DNA from: an uncultured Candidatus Binatia bacterium
GTDB lineage: Bacteria > Desulfobacterota > Binatia > UBA9968 > JAJDTQ01
Reading direction: 5' to 3'
Assembly: GCA_958295985.1 (NCBI GenBank)
Contig: OY282432.1
Span: 992,001 to 1,056,000, forward strand
Length of the DNA: 64,000 nt
Under the pieces are notes generated by a model, which was given only the letters and a program-made list of their open reading frames with translations, had not been told where the DNA came from and searched no databases. The position numbers and the translations under genes were made by a program. Below, in pieces: positions 16,779 to 25,234 of the stretch. Numbering within the stretch: the stretch's first letter is position 1; every line of letters starts with the position of its first letter.

Positions 16779-19097
16779 TCAAGAAACAACCCCTGCGCGT
16801 GCGCGAATCCAGGCGCGTATCCGGTCGGGGCTGAGGGGGAGCTCCTTGACCTCGATGCCGAGGGCGTTGCTGACGGCGTTGCCCAAGGCGCCGGCGGTGC
16901 CGACGATGCCGCCTTCTCCGGCGCCCTTGACGCCGAGGGGGTTGTAGGGAGACGGGGCCTCTTCCAGGACGAGGTCGTCGATGGGGGGGACGTCGGTGCT
17001 GGTGGGCAGCAGGTAGTCCAGGAACGTGGTGGTGAGGAGCTGGCCGCCCTCTCCGTATACGAGCTCTTCCAGCACCACGCCGCCGATCCCCTGCACCGCG
17101 GCACCCACCGTCTGGCCGTGCACCATGAGGGGGTTGACCACCCGGCCCACGTCCTCCACCACCAGGTATTTGAGCACCTCCAGCATGCCGGTCTCGGGGT
17201 CCACGGCTACGTGGGCCAGATGCACGCCGTAGGTGTGGGTGATGTTGTTGGAGTTGTAATAGGCGGTGGCTTCCAGCTCGGGGACGCCTTGCTCGGGGGT
17301 GATGGACTCCCGCATGTGCGTCACCAGCTCTCCCAACGGCAGCTTGGGCGCCTCGGTGCCCGGCTGGACGATGTTGCCGTCCTCCAGCGCCAGCTTGGCC
17401 GTGTCCACGTCCAGGTGCCGGGACGCGGCCTCCAGGATCTTGTCCTTCAGTTGCAGTGCGGTCAGGTGCACGGCGTTGCCGGCCATGACCGTGCCGCGGC
17501 TGGCGAAGGTGCCCCAGCCGAAGGGCGAGAGGTCGGTGTTGCCGTGGAAGACGGAAATGGCCTCCATGGGAACGCAGAGGGCGTCGGCGCAGATCTGCGC
17601 CATGGCGGTCTCATGGCCCTGACCAAGCTGGGCTATGCTCAAGTACACGCTGACGCCGCCCCCCTCGCCCACCACCATGCGGGCGCCCTCGTAGGGCTCC
17701 AGCCCGCCGGTGTTCTTGACGAAGTATGACAGCCCGATGCCGTGGTAACGGCCGTCCTCCCGGAGCCCCTGGAGGTCCTGCATCTCGTCGTACTCGAATC
17801 GTTCGAGGGCCTGCCGCAGGGCGCTCGGGTAGTCGCCGCTGTCGAGGATGGTGGGGTTGGTCCCCGGCCGGGTCTGTCCCACCTCGTAGGGGATCTCCTC
17901 CGGTTGCACCAGGTTCTTCCGTCGCAGCTCCACCGGATCCAGGTCCAGGTCCCGCGCCATCATGTCGAGCATGCGTTCGCGATAGAAACAGGACTCCACC
18001 CGGCCGGGGGCCCGCAGCGTACCCAAGCCGGTCTTGTTGGTCATGACGCAGTGGATCTTCGCCTCGTAGTTGGGGATGCGGTAGGGACCGGTCATCAGCG
18101 CGGCAGTGGAGCACGGCACCAAGCCGCCGTGGGTACGCACGTAGGCGCCCATGTCGCCGTAGATCTGCGCCCGCACCGCCAGCAGGGTACCGTCGTTGCG
18201 CGCGGCGATCTCCAGCTCGCAGGTCACTTGGCGCGAGTGGTTGGCCGCCAGCAGGTGCTCGCGCCGGTCCTCGATCCATTTCACCGGGACCCCGAGCCGC
18301 ACGGAGGCGAAGGGGATCAGGAAGTCCTCGGGATAGAGCTCGCCGCGAATGCCGAAGCCCCCTCCCACGTCGTTCTCCTCGAAGTGGCACTTGTGCTCGG
18401 GCAGTTGCAGGAAGGCGGCGATGGTCTGGCGGTTCAGGTGCGGCAGCTTGGTGGCCCCGTAGACCCTGAGCTCGCCCTTGCCGCGGTCGAAGTGGGCAAC
18501 GCTGCCGCGCGTCTCCATGGGGTTGCCGGTGAAGCGGTGCACCCGGAACTCTTCCCGGCGCGTATAGTCGGCTTCCTCGAAGGCCTTGTCCGCGTCGCCG
18601 ATGGAGACGTGGTGGACCGCGGCCAGGTTGGTGCCGTTGTGCTCGTGCACCAGCACCTTGTCCTGGAGCGCCTCGCGCACGCCCATCACTTCGGGAAGCA
18701 CCTCGTAGTCGACGTCGATGGCATCCAGCGCATCCTCGGCGAGGTAGCGGCTCTCCGCCACCGCCACCGCCACGGGTTCGCCCACGTAGCGCACCACGTC
18801 CCGCGCCAGGGACGGCTGGAGGTACTTCTCCAGCCCCGGGATCTTGTACATCCGGATGGGAACGGTAGCATCCAGCTCGCCGATGTCCTTGAGGGTGAAG
18901 ACCGAAACCACCCCGGGCAGGACCTCGGCGCGTTTCGTGTCGATGTTCAGGATACGGGCGTGGGCATGGGGGCTGCGGAGGATGGCGGCGTGCACCATGT
19001 GGGGCAGCTTGATGTCATCCACGTAGGTTCCGGCGCCGGTGATGAACCGGACGTCCTCGCGCCGCTTGATGGGAGCGCCGATGTATGGTTTCGCCAT
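16779..19097 (-). CDS. Molybdopterin-binding large subunit, CoxL-like
   Basis: 772 residues from ATG 19097; the open frame continues upstream only into a palindromic repeat, so this start (MAKPYIG) is firm. Mo-cofactor motif GGGFGIR is at 245-251 and GAGEGG near the C-terminus holds the catalytic glutamate. It forms the last gene of a coxM-coxS-coxL-like operon. The loop that separates CO dehydrogenases (AYxCSFR in form I, AYRGAGR in form II) reads TLRAPGR (360-366) here, close to form II but not identical. CO oxidation is therefore not indicated and the substrate remains unknown. It converges on the solitary Mo subunit with a 56-base gap. Confidence 0.88.
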   Translation of the reverse strand: MAKPYIGAPIKRREDVRFITGAGTYVDDIKLPHMVHAAILRSPHAHARILNIDTKRAEVLPGVVSVFTLKDIGELDATVPIRMYKIPGLEKYLQPSLARDVVRYVGEPVAVAVAESRYLAEDALDAIDVDYEVLPEVMGVREALQDKVLVHEHNGTNLAAVHHVSIGDADKAFEEADYTRREEFRVHRFTGNPMETRGSVAHFDRGKGELRVYGATKLPHLNRQTIAAFLQLPEHKCHFEENDVGGGFGIRGELYPEDFLIPFASVRLGVPVKWIEDRREHLLAANHSRQVTCELEIAARNDGTLLAVRAQIYGDMGAYVRTHGGLVPCSTAALMTGPYRIPNYEAKIHCVMTNKTGLGTLRAPGRVESCFYRERMLDMMARDLDLDPVELRRKNLVQPEEIPYEVGQTRPGTNPTILDSGDYPSALRQALERFEYDEMQDLQGLREDGRYHGIGLSYFVKNTGGLEPYEGARMVVGEGGGVSVYLSIAQLGQGHETAMAQICADALCVPMEAISVFHGNTDLSPFGWGTFASRGTVMAGNAVHLTALQLKDKILEAASRHLDVDTAKLALEDGNIVQPGTEAPKLPLGELVTHMRESITPEQGVPELEATAYYNSNNITHTYGVHLAHVAVDPETGMLEVLKYLVVEDVGRVVNPLMVHGQTVGAAVQGIGGVVLEELVYGEGGQLLTTTFLDYLLPTSTDVPPIDDLVLEEAPSPYNPLGVKGAGEGGIVGTAGALGNAVSNALGIEVKELPLSPDRIRAWIRARAGVVS

Positions 19098-19122
19098 GTC
19101 AGAGAGTTCCCGGCCCCATCCC

Positions 19123-19659
19123 TCATGGGTTCCCGTTTTCGCGGGAATGACGGAGTGGGGCGGTTGAACGACGGGGCGAAGGGTTATCCCCAAGTTCCGG
19201 GGCCGCCTGCGCGATGGCCTCGATGATGGGTTGGTAGCCGGTGCACCGGCAGATGTTTCCCGAGATGGCCTCGCGGATCTCGGCGTCCGTCGGGCTGGGC
19301 TTCTCCTTGAGGAACGCGGACGCGGTCATGAGGAACCCCGGGGTGCAGAAGCCGCACTGAAGCGCGTGCCGGTCCTGGAACGCCGCCTGCAGGGGGTGCA
19401 GCCGGTCGCCGTCCGCCAGGCCTTCGACGGTCTCCAGGGTGGCGCCTTCCGCCTGGACCGCCAGCAAGAGACAGGAGCGCACCGCCTCGCCGTTCATGAT
19501 CACCGTGCAGGCGCCGCATACGCCGTGTTCGCAGCCCAAGTGCGTTCCCGTGAGGTCCAGCTCGTTTCTCAGGAAATCCGCCAGGGTCATCCGCGCTTCC
19601 ACCAGCTTCTCGTAGGCCTTGCCGTTTACCGTCAGGTTGAGGATGCTCTTGGTGCTCAT
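19123..19659 (-). CDS. 2Fe-2S subunit, CoxS-like, with repeat-derived tail
   Basis: 178 residues, somewhat longer than the usual 155-165. Plant-type ferredoxin cluster cysteines are C43, C48, C51 and C63; the second cluster uses C102, C105, C137 and C139 (CGFC ... CRC). It carries electrons from the Mo centre to FAD. The start ATG overlaps the stop of the FAD subunit (ATGA) and has GGGGAGGA upstream. The last residues, RHSRENGNP, are the translation of the dispersed palindromic repeat at 19128-19153, so the original stop has been lost and the reading frame now ends inside the repeat. Confidence 0.9.
   Translation of the reverse strand: MSTKSILNLTVNGKAYEKLVEARMTLADFLRNELDLTGTHLGCEHGVCGACTVIMNGEAVRSCLLLAVQAEGATLETVEGLADGDRLHPLQAAFQDRHALQCGFCTPGFLMTASAFLKEKPSPTDAEIREAISGNICRCTGYQPIIEAIAQAAPELGDNPSPRRSTAPLRHSRENGNP
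19128..19153. repeat. Second copy of the dispersed palindromic repeat
   Basis: TTCCCG (19130-19135) and CGGGAA (19142-19147) around TTTTCG, continuing as TGACGG. It matches the 11451-11478 copy in inverse orientation. It lies across the 3' end of the 2Fe-2S gene and the gap before the large-subunit gene. Confidence 0.75.
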
Positions 19660-20534
19660 GACGCGCTGTCCTCCCCTCGTGCCGCGGCCGCGCTCAACGC
19701 GCGCCGGGCGAGAACGCCGCCCACCTCCTTGCGGTACAGCGCCGACGCGTGGATGTCCGAGTCGGGATCGAGCTCGTCCGCAACGATGCGCTCCACCTCC
19801 TTGAAGGTGCTGTCGTCCAGGACGGCGCCCTTGAGGCGCTGCTCCGCCTTTTCGACCCTGACGGGCTTGCCGCCCACGCCGAACAGCGTGATCCGGGCGT
19901 CCGCGCAGGCGGAGCCGTCGAGGTCCACCCAGAGCGCCACACCCACCATGGCGAAGTCGCCCTTGCGCCGGGACACTTCGTCGATGGCCCAGAGGCGTCC
20001 CGCCTTCCAGGCCGGCAGGCGGATCTCGGTCAACACCTCGTTGGCCTCGATGGCCGTGGCCATATAGCCCAGATAGAACTCTTCGGCAGGCACCACCCGT
20101 TCCCCGGAGGCGCTGGTGAGAACGAAGTCCGCGCCCAAGGCTACGGTTACCGCGGGCAGCTCCGCGGCCGGGTCGGCGTGGACCAGACTCCCCCCCACCG
20201 TGCCGCGGTTGCGGATCTGGAAGTGGCCGATCAAGGGCACGGCTGCGGCCAGCAGGGGGTTCCGGGCCGTCAGGCTCGCGTCCCGTTCGAGAGCACGCTG
20301 GCGCGTCAACGCCCCGATGCCGAGACCGCGGTCGCCGTTGGCCGCGATCCGGTCCAGACCGGGAACGCGGTTCAGGTCGATGATGACCTCCGGACGCGCC
20401 AACCGCAGACTCATGAGCGGCATCAGGCTCTGTCCGCCGGCCAGGACCTTCCCGTTCTCGCCGTGCTCGTCGAGCAGGCGAACCGCCTCGTCGAGGGTTT
20501 CCGGACAGTAGTAGGCAAAGGGTGCGGGTTTCAT
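19656..20534 (-). CDS. FAD-binding subunit, CoxM-like
   Basis: 292 residues, standard for the medium subunit of xanthine dehydrogenase-family enzymes. FAD-binding motifs are AGGQSLMPLM (32-41) and TVGGSLVHADPAAELP (about 115-130). It passes electrons from the 2Fe-2S centres to the final acceptor. It is the first gene of the M-S-L operon and its stop overlaps the ATG of the 2Fe-2S gene. The operon appears to start within the 78-base gap after yjbH, so the promoter must lie upstream of 20534 or in read-through. Confidence 0.9.
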   Translation of the reverse strand: MKPAPFAYYCPETLDEAVRLLDEHGENGKVLAGGQSLMPLMSLRLARPEVIIDLNRVPGLDRIAANGDRGLGIGALTRQRALERDASLTARNPLLAAAVPLIGHFQIRNRGTVGGSLVHADPAAELPAVTVALGADFVLTSASGERVVPAEEFYLGYMATAIEANEVLTEIRLPAWKAGRLWAIDEVSRRKGDFAMVGVALWVDLDGSACADARITLFGVGGKPVRVEKAEQRLKGAVLDDSTFKEVERIVADELDPDSDIHASALYRKEVGGVLARRALSAAAARGEDSAS

Positions 20535-20612
20535 GTCGCTGAACTCTGTTTCTGGGGTGCGTAGACAATTACCCGGAGCTTGTCAAGAACGGGCCGGGAG
20601 CGGTGACGGCAT

Positions 20613-22829
20613 TCAGTCCCGCAGCCTGAGCGGGTGGCGATAGAGCGCGTCGAGCTGGCCTTCCCCGGTTATGGCGTAGAGTTTCGGACTCACGTTCACC
20701 CTTTGCCCGCCGTCGCTCGTCAACGGCCGGAAAACGGCCCCGACCGATTTGCGGGTCGAGTAGGGAAAGAGCAGGTTGAGCGGCATCCGGAGGAAGATAC
20801 CCTTGTCGAAGCCGCCCTCGCCGAACTCGACGGACGAGGCGTCGGTCAGGGTGAAGAACCCACCGAGCTCGATGCCGTTGTCGAATCGCCGCGCCAGTTG
20901 GAAAGTGGCGCCCCAGTCGCGGGCGAGGTAGCGTCCGCCGTGGATGACGGCTTCGAGGCCGTGCCAGGGCAGCTTGTAGTACAGCGACACATGGCCGGTG
21001 GTCGTGTCGTAGTCCCGGAAACTGAGCAATTGATCGAAGTCGCGCTGCCAGACGTGGCTGAGCTCGAGCCCGACGGCCCAGCGAGAGTCCTGGCGACGGT
21101 ACAGGACCTCGCCGCTGACGCCGCCGAACATCCGCTCGAAATACCCGACCGCGGCGCGGACGTACCAGTCGGGCCCGGGCGAGAAGACGTAGTCGGTCTG
21201 CGCGCCGGCCAGGACGGTCTTACCCTGCTGCAGATACTCCTTGAGGTTGCTGCGGACCGGCGCGAGGCTGCCTTTCGACCCGCGGGTAATCCGGTGGAAG
21301 TCGTTGTAGATGTCGAATCCGAGGGTCGCGCCCGCGCGCAGACCCGGCAGGACCTCGACGCCGCCGGCCAGCCGCGCCCAGATCTGGAACAGATAAGGAT
21401 GCTCCGGCGCGCCGATATGGTGCCGGAGACCGGGGCGGAGGCTCCAGTCGAATCGGGGATAGGCCCCGTCATTCTCAATGCTCACCTCGTCCTGCGACCG
21501 CGGGCGGGGGCGCCTGATGCGGGCTGAACGAAGCGTCTCCTCGGGGCTGCCGGAGCCCAGCGCCAGGTCTTCCAGATGACGGCGCACGAGGGTGACGCTG
21601 GTCAGGTCGATCCCTTGGGCGCGAATGACGACCGAAATTTCTTCGATGTTGGGAGGGGCATGGCTGGCGACGACGCGCGCCGCACGGCCGACGTTGCGGG
21701 CGGTTTCCGGAAATCGTTCGGGCGTCACGACGACAGTGGCGCGACGGCGACCGAGGCGAAAGGCTATGCCGGTCAGTCCCTGCTCCGGGAGCGCTGCAAA
21801 GATCTTTCGGGCGATGGCCCGAGCCTCCTTCGGCGTTGGCGGGTCCCTTGGCGGGTCATTCGCCGCCTCGCCCGCGGCCAAGCCGCTCGCCGGCGTGGCT
21901 GCGTTCCCGTCTGGACGCCTGATAGCCGGAGCGTGTTCGACATGGGTGTTTCGTCTCGTTATGGGCGTTGGCGGCGGGTCGGCGGTCTTCGGCAGCGGAG
22001 CGCTGTTGAGATCGGTCCTGAGTGCCAGACTCACCATCACGGTGTTGCCGCGCTCGTATGCAAGACTGGCCTCGACCCAATCCCAGGGTCGGTAGGTCAG
22101 GCCGAAATTGACGGGCAGATCCTGAACCAACTTGCCACGACGCTCCCGCCTGTAGTCATTGGGGTCGTACTCTACCTTCAGCGACAGGCCTTTGACGGGA
22201 GTGTGGTACTCGATGCCACCGAACAGGTCGATTTCCGGTCCCCTGAACATGGCCTTGAAGCCCGGATCGCCCGTGAAGTTGTTGACACGCTTGTCGAAGC
22301 GATCGGACAGCCAGGTGAAAGGATTTGACAGCAGGCCGTCGCTGCCCACACCGTATCCCCAGACGACGCCGAGGCTCAGGTCCAGGTCGCCGAAGCGTTT
22401 GCTGGCGACGATGTACTCGCTACTGAACACGCCTGTGCCCAGGATGTCCTGAAAGCCAAGGGCGATTTCCGGCCTGTGCCGGGTCTCCTCGAGCAGCCGG
22501 AACTTCAGGTCGAGCGACTTGTCGAGGAAATCGGTCCCGATCAGTTCTTCCTTGGCATACCGGAACGTGGCTTCAAGCCAGGGCAGGACCTGCCAGGAAA
22601 GGTAATAGGTTTGGTAGGGATCGAGAAATCTCGCGCCGAAGGTAAACCGTCCCTCCTCGAAGAAGCGCGCTGTGCGCGTCTGGAGCAGGCCGGCGCCGCC
22701 GAAATCGTTGGTAGTCGCGCGCTCGCGCGTGAGATCCCGGTTCCATGATTCCTGCGCCCAAACCGGGCCCGCCGCAAGAAGATAAGCCAAGACGACCGAC
22801 CACGCGATGAGTGTCTTACGACACCACAT
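20613..22829 (-). CDS. yjbH: YjbH-like outer-membrane exopolysaccharide protein
   Basis: 738 residues with a signal peptide (about 1-25, ending VWAQ). It matches the YjbH/GfcD pattern: an N-terminal beta-rich block beginning DFGGAGLLQTRTARF and a C-terminal beta-barrel-like block (FQIWARLAGGVEVLPGLRAG, LSHVWQRDFDQLLSFRDY). YjbH is a predicted outer-membrane lipoprotein or barrel of the yjbEFGH exopolysaccharide locus. A central low-complexity proline/threonine linker (about 280-340) separates the two halves. It is last in the locus; 251 bases with a GC-rich hairpin (TGCCGG 23019-23024, CCGGCA 23035-23040) separate it from the Ala/Gly-rich gene. No lipobox cysteine is seen. Confidence 0.8.
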   Translation of the reverse strand: MWCRKTLIAWSVVLAYLLAAGPVWAQESWNRDLTRERATTNDFGGAGLLQTRTARFFEEGRFTFGARFLDPYQTYYLSWQVLPWLEATFRYAKEELIGTDFLDKSLDLKFRLLEETRHRPEIALGFQDILGTGVFSSEYIVASKRFGDLDLSLGVVWGYGVGSDGLLSNPFTWLSDRFDKRVNNFTGDPGFKAMFRGPEIDLFGGIEYHTPVKGLSLKVEYDPNDYRRERRGKLVQDLPVNFGLTYRPWDWVEASLAYERGNTVMVSLALRTDLNSAPLPKTADPPPTPITRRNTHVEHAPAIRRPDGNAATPASGLAAGEAANDPPRDPPTPKEARAIARKIFAALPEQGLTGIAFRLGRRRATVVVTPERFPETARNVGRAARVVASHAPPNIEEISVVIRAQGIDLTSVTLVRRHLEDLALGSGSPEETLRSARIRRPRPRSQDEVSIENDGAYPRFDWSLRPGLRHHIGAPEHPYLFQIWARLAGGVEVLPGLRAGATLGFDIYNDFHRITRGSKGSLAPVRSNLKEYLQQGKTVLAGAQTDYVFSPGPDWYVRAAVGYFERMFGGVSGEVLYRRQDSRWAVGLELSHVWQRDFDQLLSFRDYDTTTGHVSLYYKLPWHGLEAVIHGGRYLARDWGATFQLARRFDNGIELGGFFTLTDASSVEFGEGGFDKGIFLRMPLNLLFPYSTRKSVGAVFRPLTSDGGQRVNVSPKLYAITGEGQLDALYRHPLRLRD

Positions 22830-23080
22830 GGTCAGCGGAAAGTTTCATTGGCAAGGATTTCGGTCTTCCGGTTGTCGCACGGGCTCAGGATACGACAAAG
22901 AAGAACAGGCTTGCAGATCATGACAAGGTCTGCGGGTGGCATGAAGACGCTTGACCCAATCTCCCCCTTCGCCCTGCATGCGGCCCGCCCCGCAGAAACT
23001 TGACGGGATCACCGTCCTTGCCGGCAGACGGGAACCGGCATCGGGCAGGACCCCGTCAGAGAGCCGCGCAAGCTATCCAC

Positions 23081-23467
23081 CTACTGGTTGACAGTGGTGG
23101 TGGGCGCCTTGTCATCGTCGTCAGTCGCAGTGATTACAGCGGCAGCGATGCCCGCGGTTGCAGCTACCGCTAACCCCCCAGCGGCAATCGCTCCCAGCCC
23201 CCCAGCGGCAGCAGCAGCACCAGCGGCGGCAGCACCGGCAGCGGCGCCTCCGGCGGCGGCAGCACCAGCGGCACCCGCAGCACCAGCACCAGCGGCACCC
23301 GCACCCGCAGCACCGGCGGCACCCGCACCCGCACCACCGGCGGCACCCGCACCCGCACCACCGGCGGCACCAGCAGCGCCAGCGGCAGCCGCACCCTGCG
23401 CAACGACGACCGTCGGTGAGAACATCAAGGCCGCAACGAGCGTCAGTCCAATCAATTGCTTCGTCAT
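23081..23467 (-). CDS. YjbE-like secreted alanine/glycine-rich protein
   Basis: 128 residues from ATG 23467 (site GGGGAGAG). A signal peptide (1-23, ending VVVAQG) is followed by about 85 residues built almost only of Ala and Gly in GAAGA-type repeats, then a hydrophobic patch and the acidic tail DDDDKAPTTTVNQ. E. coli YjbE is likewise a small, secreted, Ala/Ser/Gly-rich protein ending in Thr-rich sequence, though shorter. The DNA is a run of GC-rich trinucleotide repeats prone to slippage. Position inside the yjb set supports the assignment; the sequence itself is too simple for homology. Confidence 0.65.
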   Translation of the reverse strand: MTKQLIGLTLVAALMFSPTVVVAQGAAAAGAAGAAGGAGAGAAGGAGAGAAGAAGAGAAGAGAAGAAGAAAAGGAAAGAAAAGAAAAAGGLGAIAAGGLAVAATAGIAAAVITATDDDDKAPTTTVNQ

Positions 23468-23626
23468 CGGATCTCTCCCCTTCATCTTCAGTTCACGGCT
23501 CGGCATCGAACCGACACGCACTCTGGTAACATCGAAGTCTCCCGGATGTCAACCGGCTGGTATGGCCTGCCGCATTCGGGCCATGCAGCCCCTCGTTCCG
23601 CCGCGCCTCCAACGGCCGGGACGAAG

Positions 23627-24469
23627 TCAGCGGTTTTTCGGGATGACGCTCGCTGCCGCCTCGGCGGACATCAACAGGCTCAGGACCGGCGCGAGACCAC
23701 GCATGATCGGGTCGGAGGACGCCGGGTCGTTCGGCACGATGATCGCGCTGCCCGGCGGAACCTGCAAGGGCTGGTAGTTCCATAAGGCGGCGCCGACTCG
23801 GCGCGCTTCTCCGTTGGGCAGGATGACGAAGACCCGGCTGTCGTCCGCGGTTGCCTGAAAACCGCCGGTCCTGCCAATGTAGTCCGCCGCGGTCATGCCC
23901 GGCTCGAACCGAATGGCGCCCGGGTTCTGGACGCCGCCTCCGACAGTGACGTAGTTCGGTCGCCTCGGCACGAAAAGGCGATCGCCCGCCTCGATCACCG
24001 TGTCGAGGTCGGGCCGCGCCCGCAACATCGTCGGGTCCGCCTCGATGACGACGCGTCCGATCGGCTCGGTCGCTCGCAGTCGTGCCGACATCCGCGCGAT
24101 TGTGACAAGCCGCGTCTCGTCCGCATCGGGCCGCGCCGTCAGCGCCGCCAATGTCGCGTCGACCTCGCGCGCCGCGCGCCGCAGTGCCGCGGCTTCGGCG
24201 CGCTTGACCCGCTCGCGGGTGAACACCGCGCCATAGGGAAAGGCCAGCGCCGTCAGCCCGCCCGCGCGCCGTATCAGTTCGGACAGACGCTCGCCTTTGC
24301 GCGTCCTATAGGAGCCCGGCCGCGCGAACTCGCCGGCCAGCGTCACCCGTCCGGCGCCCTCGTCTGCGTCCCCTGCGGGCTCGGCCCCTGCCATCACCGA
24401 CGTCGGCACGGCCGTCAAGATAAAGGCGGCCAAAATAAAGGCTGCCAAAAGGCATGAGGAAAGTTTCAT
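23627..24469 (-). CDS. yjbG: YjbG/GfcC-like SLBB-domain periplasmic protein
   Basis: 280 residues from ATG 24469, giving a signal peptide (1-27, ending VMAGA). Two SLBB-type beta-grasp segments are seen: VTLAGEFARPGSYRTRKGE (about 42-60) and VTVGGGVQNPGAIRFEPG (about 190-207). This matches GfcC/YjbG capsule and exopolysaccharide proteins, which act in the periplasm beside the export machinery. The upstream yjbF-like gene ends 14 bases before the start, so they are one operon. A hydrophobic C-terminus (GLAPVLSLLMSAEAAASVI) may anchor the protein. Confidence 0.75.
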   Translation of the reverse strand: MKLSSCLLAAFILAAFILTAVPTSVMAGAEPAGDADEGAGRVTLAGEFARPGSYRTRKGERLSELIRRAGGLTALAFPYGAVFTRERVKRAEAAALRRAAREVDATLAALTARPDADETRLVTIARMSARLRATEPIGRVVIEADPTMLRARPDLDTVIEAGDRLFVPRRPNYVTVGGGVQNPGAIRFEPGMTAADYIGRTGGFQATADDSRVFVILPNGEARRVGAALWNYQPLQVPPGSAIIVPNDPASSDPIMRGLAPVLSLLMSAEAAASVIPKNR

Positions 24470-24482
24470 TGGGATAGTTTGC

Positions 24483-25178
24483 TCAAACGTCAGCCGCCGG
24501 AGGCTTGAGAACGCTGATTCGCAACGGCGGGAATGACCGATCGACATGCTGAACGGACCTCCAGACAATGCCGGTGGCAGGATCGAACCAGTAGAAGTTC
24601 TCGTAGTCCCAGTCCTCGACCTCGACATGGTTGACCTCGCGCATCAGGCGCGTCGGGTAGGTACGTCCGACGATGGTGACGGGCCTGATGCCGAGGTCGT
24701 CAAAACGCGATCTCACCACTCTCCCGTAGCGTACCGGGTCTCTGAAATCCACGATGCGCTTCGCTTGCGTCCCGCTCGACACATGGTGCAGCCCGACCGC
24801 CAGGGGATCCGGGGACACGAACTCGGTCCCGGCGATGTCGGTCGGAAGGTTGGCGGTCTTGACCAGGCGCCACGAACGCGTCTGCAGGATCCGGTTGTCG
24901 GCGGAGCGCCACAGGAGATCCGGCCCGGCGCGCTCCTCCAGGACCAGGACCGCAAAAACGCGCTTGCCGACGCGCACCTCGATCCTCGCATAGGGGTTGT
25001 CGTCGATCTGCGCGCGGGTCAGCGGGTTCTCGACCTCTTCGCCCAGAGCGAAGTCGTAGCTGAACTTCAGCGCGCTCAAGACGGTGCTGTCGCCGCAGCC
25101 GGCCAGAAGCGCCGCGGCCGTCGAGACCAGGACGGCGCGCCGCGAGACCGAGCCGGCGAGGCGGTTTGCAGGTTTCAT
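24483..25178 (-). CDS. yjbF: YjbF/GfcB-family lipoprotein
   Basis: 231 residues from ATG 25178. The N-terminus has two arginines, a hydrophobic stretch and the lipobox LLAGC (C28). The rest matches the YjbF/YmcC family in layout: RSWRLVKTANLPTDIAGTEF in the middle and EDWDYENFYWFDPATGIVWRSVQ near the C-terminus. It is an outer-membrane-targeted lipoprotein of the exopolysaccharide locus. It is the first gene of the set here, about 56 bases downstream of the amine oxidase gene on the same strand. A TTG ten codons upstream is an alternative start. Confidence 0.8.
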   Translation of the reverse strand: MKPANRLAGSVSRRAVLVSTAAALLAGCGDSTVLSALKFSYDFALGEEVENPLTRAQIDDNPYARIEVRVGKRVFAVLVLEERAGPDLLWRSADNRILQTRSWRLVKTANLPTDIAGTEFVSPDPLAVGLHHVSSGTQAKRIVDFRDPVRYGRVVRSRFDDLGIRPVTIVGRTYPTRLMREVNHVEVEDWDYENFYWFDPATGIVWRSVQHVDRSFPPLRISVLKPPAADV

Positions 25179-25234
25179 GGGGATGGTCGCTGCTTTGCTG
25201 GACAGCAAGCCGAATTACCCGGGGCTTGGCCGCG

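Noticed and set aside
23160-23400. Dense short repeats that could suggest a CRISPR or tandem array
   Set aside because: They are trinucleotide-type repeats coding Ala/Gly in a gene with a signal peptide, without spacers of constant length.
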